58,070 nucleotides of DNA, taken from an uncultured Phascolarctobacterium sp. GTDB lineage: Bacteria; Bacillota; Negativicutes; Acidaminococcales; Acidaminococcaceae. Each line of letters starts with the position of its first letter. Positions within the stretch are counted from its first letter, which is position 1. The translations under genes and the position numbers were made by a program. This document shows positions 57,789 through 58,070 of this stretch, piece after piece. The stretch spans positions 1 to 58,070 of the forward strand of contig UQWM01000015.1 of the NCBI GenBank assembly GCA_900544795.1. The letters are read 5' to 3'. Below the pieces are notes generated by a model that saw only the letters and a list, made by a program, of their open reading frames with translations, was not told the origin of the DNA and did no database searches.

Positions 57789-57816
57789 ATCTATATTCCA
57801 ATCAAAATTTTTAAAT

Positions 57817-58070
57817 TTATTCTTTACCCAAAGATTTTATATAGTAATATGTAAACGATGGTAGATACCATTTATTTTTTATAGTCATTAAAATAAAATA
57901 ATGTTTTACTTTACATTCATCTTCATAGTCGTAATCAATATATTTTTGTACTTTTTTACATAATTCTTTATATTCATAATACTTTTTGCCAATAGATCTA
58001 TTTGTTTTATCTTCAAAAAACATTCTAACTATAGCTACTATTCTAGTAGTCATAATAAAGTATCTTCCTG
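57817..58070 (-). CDS. C-terminal part of a further polysaccharide-locus gene (possibly glycosyltransferase), cut by window edge
   Basis: The open frame continues to the right edge without a stop, so the internal ATG at 58053 is unlikely to be the start. The visible 84 residues are Lys/Tyr-rich, with RSIGKKYYEYKELCKK and a C-terminal KWYLPSFTYYYIKSLGKE. Such tails are common in glycosyltransferases and acyl/phosphotransferases of these loci, but there is no diagnostic motif. It ends 28 bases before the polymerase start, consistent with one operon. Confidence 0.5.
   Translation of the reverse strand, partial: GRYFIMTTRIVAIVRMFFEDKTNRSIGKKYYEYKELCKKVQKYIDYDYEDECKVKHYFILMTIKNKWYLPSFTYYYIKSLGKE

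Overview
The window looks like chromosomal DNA of a diderm Firmicute, i.e. a member of the Negativicutes, probably Acidaminococcaceae or a Phascolarctobacterium-like genus (the class is well supported, the genus is a guess). The housekeeping content and order are those of Bacillota: PolC-type replicase, PASTA kinase/PrpC/RsgA/Rpe, SAM-I riboswitch before metK, RemA, and the frr-uppS-cdsA-dxr-rseP and rimP-nusA-ylxR-ylxQ-infB-rbfA runs. The window also carries an outer-membrane autotransporter and Wzx/Wzy-type surface polysaccharide genes, which imply an outer membrane. Almost everything is on the minus strand. No rRNA, tRNA, CRISPR array, insertion sequence or complete prophage was seen.

Layout. 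1-1460: 5' part of an FMN riboswitch whose gene lies off the left edge, an LpdD-like prenyl-flavin chaperone gene next to a decayed UbiX-like gene, and a promoter carrying a seven-G tract. 1576-4428: autotransporter. 4440-5090: AT-rich, hairpin-rich intergenic DNA. 5094-6359 (plus): amidase, DUF1659, DUF2922 and YvrJ-like cassette. 6454-17713: rpe, rsgA, pknB, prpC, rlmN, rsmB, DUF116, fmt, def, priA (listed leftmost to rightmost; transcribed in the reverse order). 17876-19310: metK with SAM-I riboswitch, terminator and promoter. 19388-23441: coaBC, rpoZ, gmk, remA, yicC and a secreted hypothetical protein. 23576-25321 (plus): rqcH. 25393-27207: ElyC/YdcF-like protein and sn-glycerol-1-phosphate dehydrogenase.

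27376-35902: one translation/RNA operon from a strong promoter at about 36,010: rimP, nusA, ylxR, ylxQ, infB, rbfA, nrnA, truB, ribF, with rpsO behind its own promoter. 36097-48469: yaaA, bcp, polC (without its proofreading exonuclease insertion), mgtC, proS, ispG, rseP, dxr, cdsA, uppS, joining isoprenoid, undecaprenyl and phospholipid precursor synthesis. 48546-51793: a 55-residue ferredoxin, a small PASTA-like protein, frr, pyrH, tsf, rpsB. 52080-53258 (plus): aminotransferase. 53318-58070: AAA/DUF4143 ATPase, Wzx-like flippase, Wzy-like polymerase and the end of a further gene, the edge of a surface-polysaccharide locus.

The most interesting signal is a set of poly(G) tracts that may act as phase switches. 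A G8 tract near the start of the Wzy-like polymerase puts its first about 30 codons out of frame with the rest. Two promoters 53 kb apart (near 1,185 and 54,660) share one layout, a G7 tract running from the -35 box into a 16-base spacer followed by an extended -10. Another G7 tract lies inside the UbiX-like remnant. Other points worth a second look are the exonuclease-less PolC, the amidase/DUF1659/DUF2922/YvrJ cassette, the 29-residue Q/N-rich repeats in IF2 and the overlapping small genes between frr and uppS.
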